This document shows positions 25,478 through 33,760 of a stretch of DNA of 64,000 bases, piece after piece. The DNA is from an uncultured Spartobacteria bacterium (GTDB lineage: Bacteria; Verrucomicrobiota; Verrucomicrobiia; Chthoniobacterales; Terrimicrobiaceae). Below the pieces are notes generated by a model. The model did no database searches and was not told the origin of the DNA. It saw only the letters and a program-made list of their open reading frames with translations. The stretch is taken from the NCBI GenBank assembly GCA_937960895.1, contig CALCJD010000045.1, positions 1-64,000 of the forward strand, given 5' to 3'. The position numbers were made by a program, and so were the translations under genes. Numbering within the stretch: the stretch's first letter is position 1; every line of letters begins with the position of its first letter.

Positions 25478-26598
25478 AAAAAACCGCCTTTGTGATTCTG
25501 GCTGTGCTCGCCGGCCTTGCCATCGTCGCCGTACTGGCCGGGGTGAAATTTCTCCAGATTCAGAGTCTCATCGCCAAATACCAAAACATGCCGCCGCGGG
25601 TGGAAACGGTCACCTCCCTCGTGGCCGCCGAAGAGGAATGGGTTCCCACCCTGAAGGCGGTGGGATCGACCGCCGCGGTGCAGGGGGTGACGGTGAGCAC
25701 GGATCAGCCGGGCATCGTCACCCGGATCAACTTCGAGTCCGGTCAGCACGTGAAGCAGGGCGACCTGCTTGTCCAGCTCGACATCACACAGGAGGAGGCG
25801 CAGTTGAAATCGGCCCTCGCGCAGCAAAAGCTCGCCGCGCTGAATTTGCAGCGTCAGCAGAACCTCCTGCAAAACCGGGTCAGCTCCCAGGCCGACTTCG
25901 ACGCCGCCCAGGCCCAGTATGACCAGACAACCGCCGCCGTGCTCGAGGCGCAGTCGAAAATCAACAAAAAGACCATCCGCGCACCCTTCGACGGCGTGCT
26001 CGGCATCCGCATGGTCAATCTCGGGCAGTATCTGGAAAGCGGCGCCAAGGTGGCCCCGCTGCAATCCCTCGATCCGATTTACGTGAATTTCTGGCTGCCC
26101 CAGCAGAACCTGCCGCAGATCACGGCCGGCCGGCCGGTGAAGATCCGCGCGGATGGCCTCGACCGGGTTTTTGAGGGCCGGATCAATGCCGTCGACTCCG
26201 TGGTGGACGAAGCCACGCGCAACATCCGCGTGCAGGCCACCATTCCGAATCCCGACGGCCTCCTGCGCGCCGGCATGTTCGTCAATGTCGAGGTTCCGCT
26301 CCCGGCGCGTTCGCGCCATGTGGTCATTCCGGCCACCGCCGTCCAATACGCCCCCTATGGCGACACGGTGTTCATCATTGAACCCGCGGAGGACACCCAG
26401 GCGCCGCGCACCGTGCGCCAGCAGGTGGTCAAGGTGGGCGAGACCGTCGGAGACAAGGTTACGATCCTCGAAGGCCTCCAGCCCGGCGAGGAGGTCGTGA
26501 CCTCGGGGGGATTCAAACTCCGCCAGGGCGCCCTGGTGAACGTGAACAACTCGATTCTTCCGCCCAACGAAGGCGATCCGAAGCCGGAGGACACCTGA
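25474..26598 (+). CDS. RND efflux periplasmic adaptor (MexH/MdtA-like), system 3
   Basis: A 374-residue membrane-fusion protein. Unlike the other two adaptors it has no lipobox; residues 7-28 (VILAVLAGLAIVAVLAGVKFLQ) form a membrane anchor or uncleaved signal. The barrel-sandwich halves VSTDQPGIVTRINFESGQHVKQGDLLVQLD and KTIRAPFDGVLGIRMVNLGQYL flank a short coiled coil. LDPIYVNFWLPQQNLPQI begins the beta-barrel part. It overlaps marR by 4 bases and lies 67 bases before the pump gene. Its sequence type pairs with MexI-like pumps, which fits the gene that follows. Confidence 0.92.
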   Translation: MKKTAFVILAVLAGLAIVAVLAGVKFLQIQSLIAKYQNMPPRVETVTSLVAAEEEWVPTLKAVGSTAAVQGVTVSTDQPGIVTRINFESGQHVKQGDLLVQLDITQEEAQLKSALAQQKLAALNLQRQQNLLQNRVSSQADFDAAQAQYDQTTAAVLEAQSKINKKTIRAPFDGVLGIRMVNLGQYLESGAKVAPLQSLDPIYVNFWLPQQNLPQITAGRPVKIRADGLDRVFEGRINAVDSVVDEATRNIRVQATIPNPDGLLRAGMFVNVEVPLPARSRHVVIPATAVQYAPYGDTVFIIEPAEDTQAPRTVRQQVVKVGETVGDKVTILEGLQPGEEVVTSGGFKLRQGALVNVNNSILPPNEGDPKPEDT

Positions 26599-26665
26599 CC
26601 CAGGGGAAGGCTGAACGCCGGGCGGAAGGGCCGTTGACTCCGCCCCGCGAAGCTTCCGAGGCACC

Positions 26666-29600
26666 ATGAAATTCACCGATCTTTTCATCAAACGCCCCAT
26701 TCTCGCGCTGGTGGTGAATCTGCTGATTCTCATCGCGGGGCTGGTTTCCATCAAAACCGTCAGCGTCCGCCAGTATCCGCGCAGCGACATCGCGGAGGTG
26801 ACGGTCAAAACGACCTACGTCGGCGCCGACGCCGATCTGGTGCGCGGCTTCATCACCACGCCGCTGGAACGCGTCATCGCCAGCGCCGACGGCATTGACT
26901 ACCTGCAGTCGTCCAGCACGCAGGGGCTCAGCACAATCACCGCGCGCCTGAAGCTGAACTACGATCCCAACGCCGCGCTCACCCAGATCCAGGCCAAGGT
27001 CGCGCAGGTCCGCAACGACCTGCCTCCCGAGGCCGAGTCGCCGGTCATCGAGGTGGTGTCGAAGGATTCCGAATTCGCCGCGATCTATCTGAGCTTCTAC
27101 TCGGAGGATCTCGACCAGAACCAGATCACCGACTACCTCACCCGCGTCGTCCAGCCGCGCCTGTCCTCCATTCCCGGCGTGCAGCGCGCCGACATTCTCG
27201 GCGCCCGCACCTTCGCCATGCGCATCTGGCTCAAGCCCGACAAACTGGCCGCGTTCAATCTTTCCGCCACCGACGTCCAGACCGCCCTCCAGGCCAACAA
27301 CTACCTTGCCGCGGTCGGGCGCACCAAGGGGTCCATGACCGCCGTCAACCTCACGGCCAACACCGACCTCAAGTCCGTCGAGGAGTTTCGCAACCTGGTC
27401 ATTCGCGAAAAGGACAACGCCATTGTGCGCCTCGGCGATGTCGCCGATGTTTCGCTCGGCGCCGAATCCTACGAGGAGGACGTGCGTTTCAGCGGACAGA
27501 AGGCCACCTTCATGGGCGTCTGGCCCCTGCCCTCGGCCAACACGCTGGACGTCGTGCGCGCCGTCCGCGAAGCCATGCCGGAAATCGAGGCCCGCCTGCC
27601 CGCCGGCATGAAGGCGGGCATCGCCTTCGATTCGACCGTCTACATCGAAAGCGCCATCCATGACGTGCTCAAGACCCTCACGGAGACGCTCGTCATCGTC
27701 GTTCTGGTGATCTACCTCTTCATGGGCTCGATCCGCTCGGTGATCATCCCCGTGGTGGCGATCCCGATTTCCCTCATCGGCGCGGTCTTTCTGATGATGC
27801 TCGCCGGGTTCTCCATCAACCTGCTCACCCTGCTGGCCATCGTGCTGGCGGTCGGTCTGGTGGTCGATGACGCCATCGTGGTGGTTGAAAACGTCGAACG
27901 CCACCTGCAGGAGGGTCAGTCACCCTTCCGGGCCGCCATTTACGGGGCGCGCGAGTTGGTGGCGCCGGTGATTTCCATGACCATCACCCTGGTCGCGGTC
28001 TACCTGCCCATCGGTCTCCAGGGCGGTCTGACGGGTTCGCTTTTCCGGGAGTTTGCCTTCACCCTGGCCGGCGCCGTGGTTGTGTCGGGCGTGGTGGCGC
28101 TCACCCTTTCGCCGATGATGGCCTCGAAGATGCTGCGCGAGGGCGATGCCGAAAAGGGCTTTGCGGGCTGGATCAACCGCCGGTTCGACGCCCTCCGCCG
28201 GTGGTACACGCGGGTGCTGCATTGGACGGTGGAATACCGGGCCGCCGTGCTGGCTTTCGCCACCCTCATCGCGCTCCTCGTTTTTCCGTTCTGGATGTTC
28301 TCGAAGAAGGAACTGGCGCCGGTCGAGGACCAGGGATGCCTCTTCGGCATCGTCAAGAGCCCGGCCAACGCCACCCTGGATCAGGTCACGCTCTTTTCCG
28401 ACGAAATCAACAGGGCCTTCATGTCGGAACCCGAGGTGGTCCACACCTTCATCATCAACAGTCCGGCCGGAGGTTTCGGCGGCCTGATCACCAAGCCCTG
28501 GAACCAGCGCTCGCGCTCGACGACGGAAATCTCCGAGACGCTTTTCCCCAAAACCGCGGCCATCGCCGGGCTGGCCGTTGTGCCGATCACGCCGCCGCCG
28601 TTGCCGGGGGGAAGCAATTTTCCCGTGGAGCTGGTCATTGCCTCCACCGCCGAGCCCGAGGAACTGCTGCCGCTGGCCAACCAACTCATGGCCTACGCGA
28701 TGGAGAACGGTCTGGCCTACTATGCGGACAGCGATCTGAAGTTTGACCAGCCGCAGGCGGAGATCGTTTTCGATCGCGACAAGGTTTCCGCGCTGGGCCT
28801 CGATCTGCGGCAGGTCGGCGCCGATCTCGCAAACATGCTCGGCGGAAACTATGTGAACCGTTTCAACAGCGCGGGTCGGAGCTACAAGGTGATTCCGCAG
28901 ATCAAGCGTACGGAGCGTCTTTCCGCGGATCAGCTCAAGAACATCTATGTTTCGGGACCCAACGGCCAGCTCGTGCAGCTCTCAACCTTTGCGTCACTGA
29001 AAAACAGCGTGGTGCCGCGCGAGCTCAAACGCTTCCAGCAGCTGAACTCCGTCACCATCCAGGCCATCCCGGCCCGGGGATTGAACGAAGTGCTCACCGC
29101 GCTCGAGGAGAAGGCCAGGGAGATCATGGGGCCGGGCTTTGTCATCGACTACAGCGGCGAATCGCGCCAGCTCCGCAAGGAGGGCAGCGCCTTCGTGCCG
29201 ACCATGGCGCTTTCCCTGATCCTGATCTTCCTCGTTCTCGCGGCGCAGTTTGAAAGCTTCCGCGATCCGATCATCATCATTTTCGGATCGGCGCCGCTGG
29301 CGCTTTCCGGCGCCATGATGTTCGCCTTCCTGGACCTGACCTCCGTCAACATCTACAGCCAGGTCGGCCTGATCACCCTGGTCGGCCTGATTTCGAAGAA
29401 CGGCATCCTCATCGTGCAGTTTGCCAATCAGCTGCAGCGCGACGGACTGACCAAGGTGCAGGCGATCGTCCAGGCCGGCGCCACGCGCCTTCGCCCGATT
29501 CTCATGACGACGGCGGCCACCGTCTTCGGCCACACGCCGCTCATCTTCGCCAGCGGCCCGGGCGCGGCCGCCCGCAACAGCATCGGCATCGTGCTCGTCA

Positions 29601-29740
29601 TGGGCATGATCATCGGAACCTTCTTCACCCTCTTCGTGGTGCCGGCGCTTTACATGGTTGTGGCCCGCACACACTCGCGGAGAACGGAACCGGAGGATCC
29701 CGTCCAGGTTTCGGAGGCCCTCAAGCCGGCCGCGGCGTAG
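26666..29740 (+). CDS. RND efflux permease (MexI/MdtC-like), system 3
   Basis: A 1024-residue RND permease starting MKFTDLFIKRPILALVVNLLIL. The proton-relay residues are D401-D402 (VVDDAIVVVENVERHLQEG) and K911 (GLISKNGILIVQFANQLQ). It is about 30 residues shorter than the other two pumps and differs in the periplasmic loops (SVRQYPRSDIAEVTVKT instead of VAQYPNI), features of the MexI/MdtC-like branch rather than the AcrB branch. Twelve TM helices are expected. Together with MarR and its adaptor it forms an operon ending in a hairpin before the convergent glpX gene. Substrate range is not deducible. Confidence 0.95.
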   Translation: MKFTDLFIKRPILALVVNLLILIAGLVSIKTVSVRQYPRSDIAEVTVKTTYVGADADLVRGFITTPLERVIASADGIDYLQSSSTQGLSTITARLKLNYDPNAALTQIQAKVAQVRNDLPPEAESPVIEVVSKDSEFAAIYLSFYSEDLDQNQITDYLTRVVQPRLSSIPGVQRADILGARTFAMRIWLKPDKLAAFNLSATDVQTALQANNYLAAVGRTKGSMTAVNLTANTDLKSVEEFRNLVIREKDNAIVRLGDVADVSLGAESYEEDVRFSGQKATFMGVWPLPSANTLDVVRAVREAMPEIEARLPAGMKAGIAFDSTVYIESAIHDVLKTLTETLVIVVLVIYLFMGSIRSVIIPVVAIPISLIGAVFLMMLAGFSINLLTLLAIVLAVGLVVDDAIVVVENVERHLQEGQSPFRAAIYGARELVAPVISMTITLVAVYLPIGLQGGLTGSLFREFAFTLAGAVVVSGVVALTLSPMMASKMLREGDAEKGFAGWINRRFDALRRWYTRVLHWTVEYRAAVLAFATLIALLVFPFWMFSKKELAPVEDQGCLFGIVKSPANATLDQVTLFSDEINRAFMSEPEVVHTFIINSPAGGFGGLITKPWNQRSRSTTEISETLFPKTAAIAGLAVVPITPPPLPGGSNFPVELVIASTAEPEELLPLANQLMAYAMENGLAYYADSDLKFDQPQAEIVFDRDKVSALGLDLRQVGADLANMLGGNYVNRFNSAGRSYKVIPQIKRTERLSADQLKNIYVSGPNGQLVQLSTFASLKNSVVPRELKRFQQLNSVTIQAIPARGLNEVLTALEEKAREIMGPGFVIDYSGESRQLRKEGSAFVPTMALSLILIFLVLAAQFESFRDPIIIIFGSAPLALSGAMMFAFLDLTSVNIYSQVGLITLVGLISKNGILIVQFANQLQRDGLTKVQAIVQAGATRLRPILMTTAATVFGHTPLIFASGPGAAARNSIGIVLVMGMIIGTFFTLFVVPALYMVVARTHSRRTEPEDPVQVSEALKPAAA

Positions 29741-29749
29741 GAACCGAAC

Positions 29750-29779
29750 CGGACGGCCCGCCGGCCGCGGCGCCGTCCG
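29750..29779. terminator. Hairpin between convergent RND operon 3 and glpX
   Basis: CGGACGGC (29750-29757) and GCCGTCCG (29772-29779) form a perfect 8-bp stem. It begins 10 bases after the pump stop and lies 33 bases beyond the glpX stop, so it could serve both transcripts. No T-run is present on either side. Confidence 0.5.
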
Positions 29780-29811
29780 CCTTCCCGATCGCGCTCCGGG
29801 AGGTCGGCGGT

Positions 29812-30870
29812 TCAAACCGCCGCCTCGCGCCGGATGCTGCGCAGGTGGATGCGTTTGGAGCTCAAATTGTGCACGGCCCGGATGTATCGCACGGTCTGGC
29901 TGCGGGCGCGCATGAGGATGGAGTGGGTGATGGCGGTGTTGCCGACGAGTTTGACTCCCGGAAGCAGCGGACTGTCGCTGATGCCGGTGGCGCAGAAGAT
30001 GGCGCTTTCCCCCAGCACCAGCTCGTTGGTGGAGTATTGGCGCGCGAGGTCGGGCGCGCCGACCGTCTTCAGGAGTTCCGCCCGCTCGGCGTCGTCCCGC
30101 GGCCACATGCGCAGATGCAATTCCCCGCCGAGGGCCTTGAGGGCGGCGGCGGTGAGGATGCCTTCGGGCGCCCCGCCGATGCCGATGTAAAGGTCCACGC
30201 CGGAGTCCGGCAGGGAGGGGGCGACCGCCGCGGCAATGTCGCCGTCGGAAATCAGCCGCAGGGCGGCATTCTGCTGCCGCACGATCTCAAGGAATCTCTG
30301 GTTGCGCGGACGGTCCAGCATCACCACGACGAGTTCGCTGATGCGTTTCTTCAGGGCGGCGGCGGCATAGGTCATCACCTCGCCGAAATTCATGTCCAGG
30401 GAAAGCGGCGGAATGCGGGTCGCCGCGATGGCCTCGCGCACGGCGGGACCGTAGGCCAGTTTTTCGCAATAAAAGCTCGGAATGTTGACCATGCCGTGGG
30501 TGTTGCCGTCGGGCACGTGGGCAGCCGCCATGACGGAAATGGAATTGGGCAGCCCCTTGGCGATGTTGCTTGTGCCGTCGATGGGATCGAGGGCGATGTC
30601 GAAGCGCGGCGCGCCCTCCGTCCATTTCCCCAACCGGTCCCCCAGAAAAATTCCCGGCGCATTGTCCTTGATCCCTTCGCCGATGACCACCTCTCCCCGG
30701 ATGTCCACCAGATCGAACACCCCGTTGATCGCGTCGCAGGCCGCCTCGTCCGCGGCCTCCTTGTTGCCGCGGCCCAGCCAGTGAATGCTGTTGAGCGCCG
30801 CGTTTTCCGTCGCGCGGACAAATTCGAATTCGATGTTTCTTTCGACGTCTTGGGAAGAGTTCATGGGCAT
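29812..30870 (-). CDS. glpX: Class II fructose-1,6-bisphosphatase
   Basis: A 352-residue GlpX-type phosphatase that converts fructose 1,6-bisphosphate to fructose 6-phosphate in gluconeogenesis. The metal- and substrate-binding segments are present: VVIGEGIKDNAPGIFLGD (about 61-78), LDPIDGTSNIAKGLPNS with the core DPIDGT at 95-100, and GIGGAPEGILTAAALKALGG. The length is typical (about 320-350). Two ATGs fit (30870 and 30864); neither has a strong Shine-Dalgarno. The upstream region is A+T-rich. There is no glpF or glpK nearby, so the role is likely general gluconeogenesis rather than glycerol use. Confidence 0.95.
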   Translation of the reverse strand: MPMNSSQDVERNIEFEFVRATENAALNSIHWLGRGNKEAADEAACDAINGVFDLVDIRGEVVIGEGIKDNAPGIFLGDRLGKWTEGAPRFDIALDPIDGTSNIAKGLPNSISVMAAAHVPDGNTHGMVNIPSFYCEKLAYGPAVREAIAATRIPPLSLDMNFGEVMTYAAAALKKRISELVVVMLDRPRNQRFLEIVRQQNAALRLISDGDIAAAVAPSLPDSGVDLYIGIGGAPEGILTAAALKALGGELHLRMWPRDDAERAELLKTVGAPDLARQYSTNELVLGESAIFCATGISDSPLLPGVKLVGNTAITHSILMRARSQTVRYIRAVHNLSSKRIHLRSIRREAAV

Positions 30871-31266
30871 TTATTCACAGAAGAACAAAAAAAAACACAG
30901 ATAAAAAAACATCAGCACCCCGACCCGTTCGGTTCCGTCATTTCCGGCTTGGGTTCGTCGGCGATGGCGGGCGGAATCGCTCCCGACAAACGGCGGAGGG
31001 TCCTGGGGTGACGCGGGAGGAATCATCGGAATTTCAGTCCGGCCCAAACCGCCATTCTAATCCTCCCAAGGGATCCGCGGGAAGACCAATCGGCATGCAC
31101 AGACCGGGGAGGAGCCATCCGCGTTTCCACCCGGGAATCGAAATCAACACGCTGAAAACAAATCCCCAGGCGCCGACGCCAGGAGGCGGAGGGGAAAATC
31201 GGAAGGCGAAAACGGAATTCCCATGCGGAAGCGTGAACTCCAGCGAGGCGGAGGCGCTGGCCCACC
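30871..31266. other. Intergenic region between glpX and pyrF
   Basis: About 396 bases without a supported gene. The first 45 bases upstream of glpX are rich in A (runs of 9 and 7 A), a likely glpX promoter zone on the minus strand. The remainder is G+C-rich. At 31240-31260, just past the pyrF stop, CCAGCG and CGCTGG form a 6-bp hairpin around AGGCGGAGG that may end the pyrF transcript or be part of a dispersed repeat. No RNA gene was recognised. Confidence 0.5.
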
Positions 31267-31962
31267 CTACTCGAGGCTGGCGACAATGGCGGCGGCGGCT
31301 TCGCCGGGCGAGGCGGCGCCGGTGATGGGACGGCCGATCACGAGGTGACTGGCCCCCGCCCGCACGGCTTCCACCGGGGTCATGACCCGCTGCTGGTCGT
31401 CGGCGGAGGATCCCGGGGGACGCACGCCGGGAGTCACAATGGTCAGGGCGGATCCGAAGCGTTCCCGCAGGGGCGCGATTTCGTGCGGACTGCACACCAC
31501 GCCGCGCAGGCCGACGTCGACCCCGAGGTTCACCAGTTCGGTGACCTGTTCGGCCGGGGTGCGGTTCACGCCAATGCCGCGCAGCTCTTCCTCGTTGAAA
31601 CTGGTCAATACGGTCACCCCCAGCACCAGAAGGGGTGAACCCTCCGCGGCCCGGACCGCCTCGCGCACCATGGTGCGACCGCCGGAGAGGTGGATGGTGG
31701 TCATGTCCACGCCGAGGTTCACCGCGGAGCGCACGGCCTCGCGCGCGGTGTTGGGAATGTCGTGGAACTTGAGGTCGAGAAAAACCCTGTACCCGCGGGC
31801 CTTGACTTCGCGGACGATGGCGGGACCCTCCGCGGTGAAGAGCTGGAGGCCGATTTTGACCCAGCCGACCGAGCCGCCGAGGGAATCGACGAGGCGGAGG
31901 GCGGCGGAGGTGTTTGGCGCGTCGAGCGCCACGATGATTTTTTCTTTAGCGGTGACAGGCAT
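31267..31962 (-). CDS. pyrF: Orotidine 5'-phosphate decarboxylase
   Basis: A 231-residue TIM-barrel enzyme that makes UMP, the last step of de novo pyrimidine synthesis. The catalytic array DxKxxD is visible as D63-L-K65-F-H-D68 in FLDLKFHDIPNT. IIVALDAP near the N-terminus and TPGVRPPG with the closing VIGRPITGA form the phosphate-binding part. The length is normal (about 230-240). I chose the ATG at 31962, which starts immediately before the conserved VALD strand; in-frame ATGs at 31983 and 32010 would overlap the divergent ispE. Only 19 bases separate the two starts, so their promoters must lie inside the opposing genes or be shared. Confidence 0.95.
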   Translation of the reverse strand: MPVTAKEKIIVALDAPNTSAALRLVDSLGGSVGWVKIGLQLFTAEGPAIVREVKARGYRVFLDLKFHDIPNTAREAVRSAVNLGVDMTTIHLSGGRTMVREAVRAAEGSPLLVLGVTVLTSFNEEELRGIGVNRTPAEQVTELVNLGVDVGLRGVVCSPHEIAPLRERFGSALTIVTPGVRPPGSSADDQQRVMTPVEAVRAGASHLVIGRPITGAASPGEAAAAIVASLE

Positions 31963-31981
31963 TGACGCAGGATGCGCGGCC

Positions 31982-32812
31982 ATGAAGCTGCGCGCGCCGG
32001 CGAAAGTCAATTTGCATTTGCGGATCTGCGGAAAGCGCGCGGACGGATTTCACGAGTTGGAAACGCTCATGGCGCCGATTTCGCTGGCGGACGAAGTGAC
32101 CGTGGAAACGTCTCCCGGCTGCACGGTACGGGTGGAATGCGACGATCCGACCGTTCCCTTGGGCGAAAAAAACCTCGCGGTCATGGCCGCGCACAAATTT
32201 TCCGAACACACCGGACGGTGCTTTGCCGCGCGGATCCGTCTCGTCAAACGCATCCCCATGGGGGCCGGGCTGGGGGGAGGGAGCAGTGACGCCGCGGCGG
32301 TTTTGACGGCACTGGACACGGTATTTGAAACCCGGCTGGGCGTCGGGGGGCTTGAACGCATCGCGGCGGAGCTGGGTTCCGACGTGCCGTTTTTCATCCG
32401 GCGCCGGGCCGCCTGGTGCCGCGGCCGCGGGGAGCAAATCGAAACCTGCCACCTTCCGGAGAAGCTTCCGCTGCTTTTGTTGAAACCCCCCTTCGGCGTG
32501 GAAACGCCCTGGGCCTACAAAAACTGGGCCGCGTCGCGCGATCTGCCCGGCGTGGACGGCACCGAACAGGACCTCGGCTGGGTGAAGATTTTCAATTCGC
32601 TGGAGCGGCCGGTCTTCGAAAAATTCCTCCTCCTTCCCGCCATGAAACAATGGCTGCGCGCGCAGCCGGGCGTGCGGGCCGCGGCCATGTCGGGGTCCGG
32701 ATCCACCATGTTTGCCGTGCTGGAACACCCCGGAGTGGCCGACGACCTTATGCCGCGCGCCCGGGCCGAATTCGGGAACAGCCTCTGGATGGCGGCGTGC
32801 GAGACGGATTGA
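31982..32812 (+). CDS. ispE: 4-diphosphocytidyl-2-C-methyl-D-erythritol kinase
   Basis: A 276-residue GHMP-family kinase that phosphorylates CDP-methylerythritol in the MEP pathway to isoprenoid precursors. It begins with the IspE signature LRAPAKVNLHLRICGKRADGFHELETLM (residues 3-30). The GHMP ATP-binding motif is PMGAGLGGGSSDAA (92-105), and GSDVPFFIRR and AAMSGSGSTMFAV follow in the proper order. The length is typical (about 280-300). It is divergent from pyrF. No other MEP pathway gene lies in the window. Confidence 0.96.
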   Translation: MKLRAPAKVNLHLRICGKRADGFHELETLMAPISLADEVTVETSPGCTVRVECDDPTVPLGEKNLAVMAAHKFSEHTGRCFAARIRLVKRIPMGAGLGGGSSDAAAVLTALDTVFETRLGVGGLERIAAELGSDVPFFIRRRAAWCRGRGEQIETCHLPEKLPLLLLKPPFGVETPWAYKNWAASRDLPGVDGTEQDLGWVKIFNSLERPVFEKFLLLPAMKQWLRAQPGVRAAAMSGSGSTMFAVLEHPGVADDLMPRARAEFGNSLWMAACETD

Positions 32813-32911
32813 GTTCCCGGCGGGACGGCGGATCGTGCGGCCCGGGAAGCCTTCCGGGCGCCCGCGGGGAGCCCATCGACCGCCCCTCTCCCCAGGAGGC
32901 CCGCCCCCGCG

Positions 32912-33751
32912 CTACACGGACCGTCCGGCCTTCGGATAGCTGCCGAGCACCTTGACCGCACGGCACCGTTTGGACAGTTCGCGGAAGAGATCCGCGATCT
33001 GGAGATCCTTGGTGTGACCGGCGGCTTCGACGAAGAAAAAGATGTCCTCGCTGCCCTTGGAGGCGGGCCGGCTGGCGAAGTGGCTGAGATTGATTTCGAG
33101 CGTCTTGAAAGGCTCGAGCGCCGAGACCAGCGAGCCGGGTTTGTCCTCGATGCGCAGCATGAGCATTGTCTTGTCATTGCCCGACGGGGCGCTGCCGTTG
33201 CGGCCCATGACAAAAAACCGGGACGGTTCGGATTCCTCCGAGTCGTCGGTGCGCAGGTAGATCTCCGCGCAGATGGCGAGATCCGTCTCCGCAAGCTGGT
33301 CCAGGGTGTGATTGGCCAGGCCGTGCTCGGGGTCGTTGATCGGTACGACACCACAGTCGGCGTTGTCGCTCTTCACCTCCTGCAGAACCTCCTCCACATC
33401 GGAGAAAAAGAGATAACGGACGCTGGAGCCGAATTTGCTTTTTGCCGCCTGATGCGAGAGGGAGCCCGACGGACCCAGGCAGGCAATGGCGATGTTTTTT
33501 TCCAGCGCCAGCGAGGCGGACATGATTTCGCGATAGATCGCGCGAATGGCTTCGGGAGTCAGCGGCCCCTGACTGCGCTCGACCAATCCCCGCAGCACAC
33601 GTTCCTCGCGTTCCGGGGAATAAACCGGCAGGCCGTCACGACTCTTGATCGTGCCAATCTCCTGCGCGACGGTCGCCCGTTCGTTCAGGAGACGAATCAA
33701 TTCCGTGTCAATGGCGTCAATTTTCTGACGCAGGCTGTCAAGGTCGCTCAT
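32912..33751 (-). CDS. pheA: PheA-like protein: chorismate mutase and ACT domains with a lobe-deleted prephenate dehydratase domain
   Basis: A 279-residue protein, whereas bifunctional P-proteins usually have about 350-390. Residues 1-84 are an intact AroQ-type chorismate mutase (SLRQKIDAIDTELIRLLNERA, IKSRDGLPVYSPEREERVL). Residues 87-165 match the first half of prephenate dehydratase (IACLGPSGSLSHQAAKSKFG, DCGVVPIND, then TLDQLAETDLAICAEIYL). The sequence then jumps to SEPSRFFVMG (174-183), which aligns with the end of the domain; about 90 residues of the second lobe are missing. The catalytic TRF motif reads S177-R-F. Residues about 194-245 are an ACT domain (MLRIEDKPGSLVSALEPF). I infer a chorismate mutase with a regulatory ACT domain and no dehydratase activity. 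It is 9 bases after scpB, in the hpf-scpA-scpB run. Confidence 0.88.
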   Translation of the reverse strand: MSDLDSLRQKIDAIDTELIRLLNERATVAQEIGTIKSRDGLPVYSPEREERVLRGLVERSQGPLTPEAIRAIYREIMSASLALEKNIAIACLGPSGSLSHQAAKSKFGSSVRYLFFSDVEEVLQEVKSDNADCGVVPINDPEHGLANHTLDQLAETDLAICAEIYLRTDDSEESEPSRFFVMGRNGSAPSGNDKTMLMLRIEDKPGSLVSALEPFKTLEINLSHFASRPASKGSEDIFFFVEAAGHTKDLQIADLFRELSKRCRAVKVLGSYPKAGRSV

Positions 33752-33760
33752 GGGAATCGG

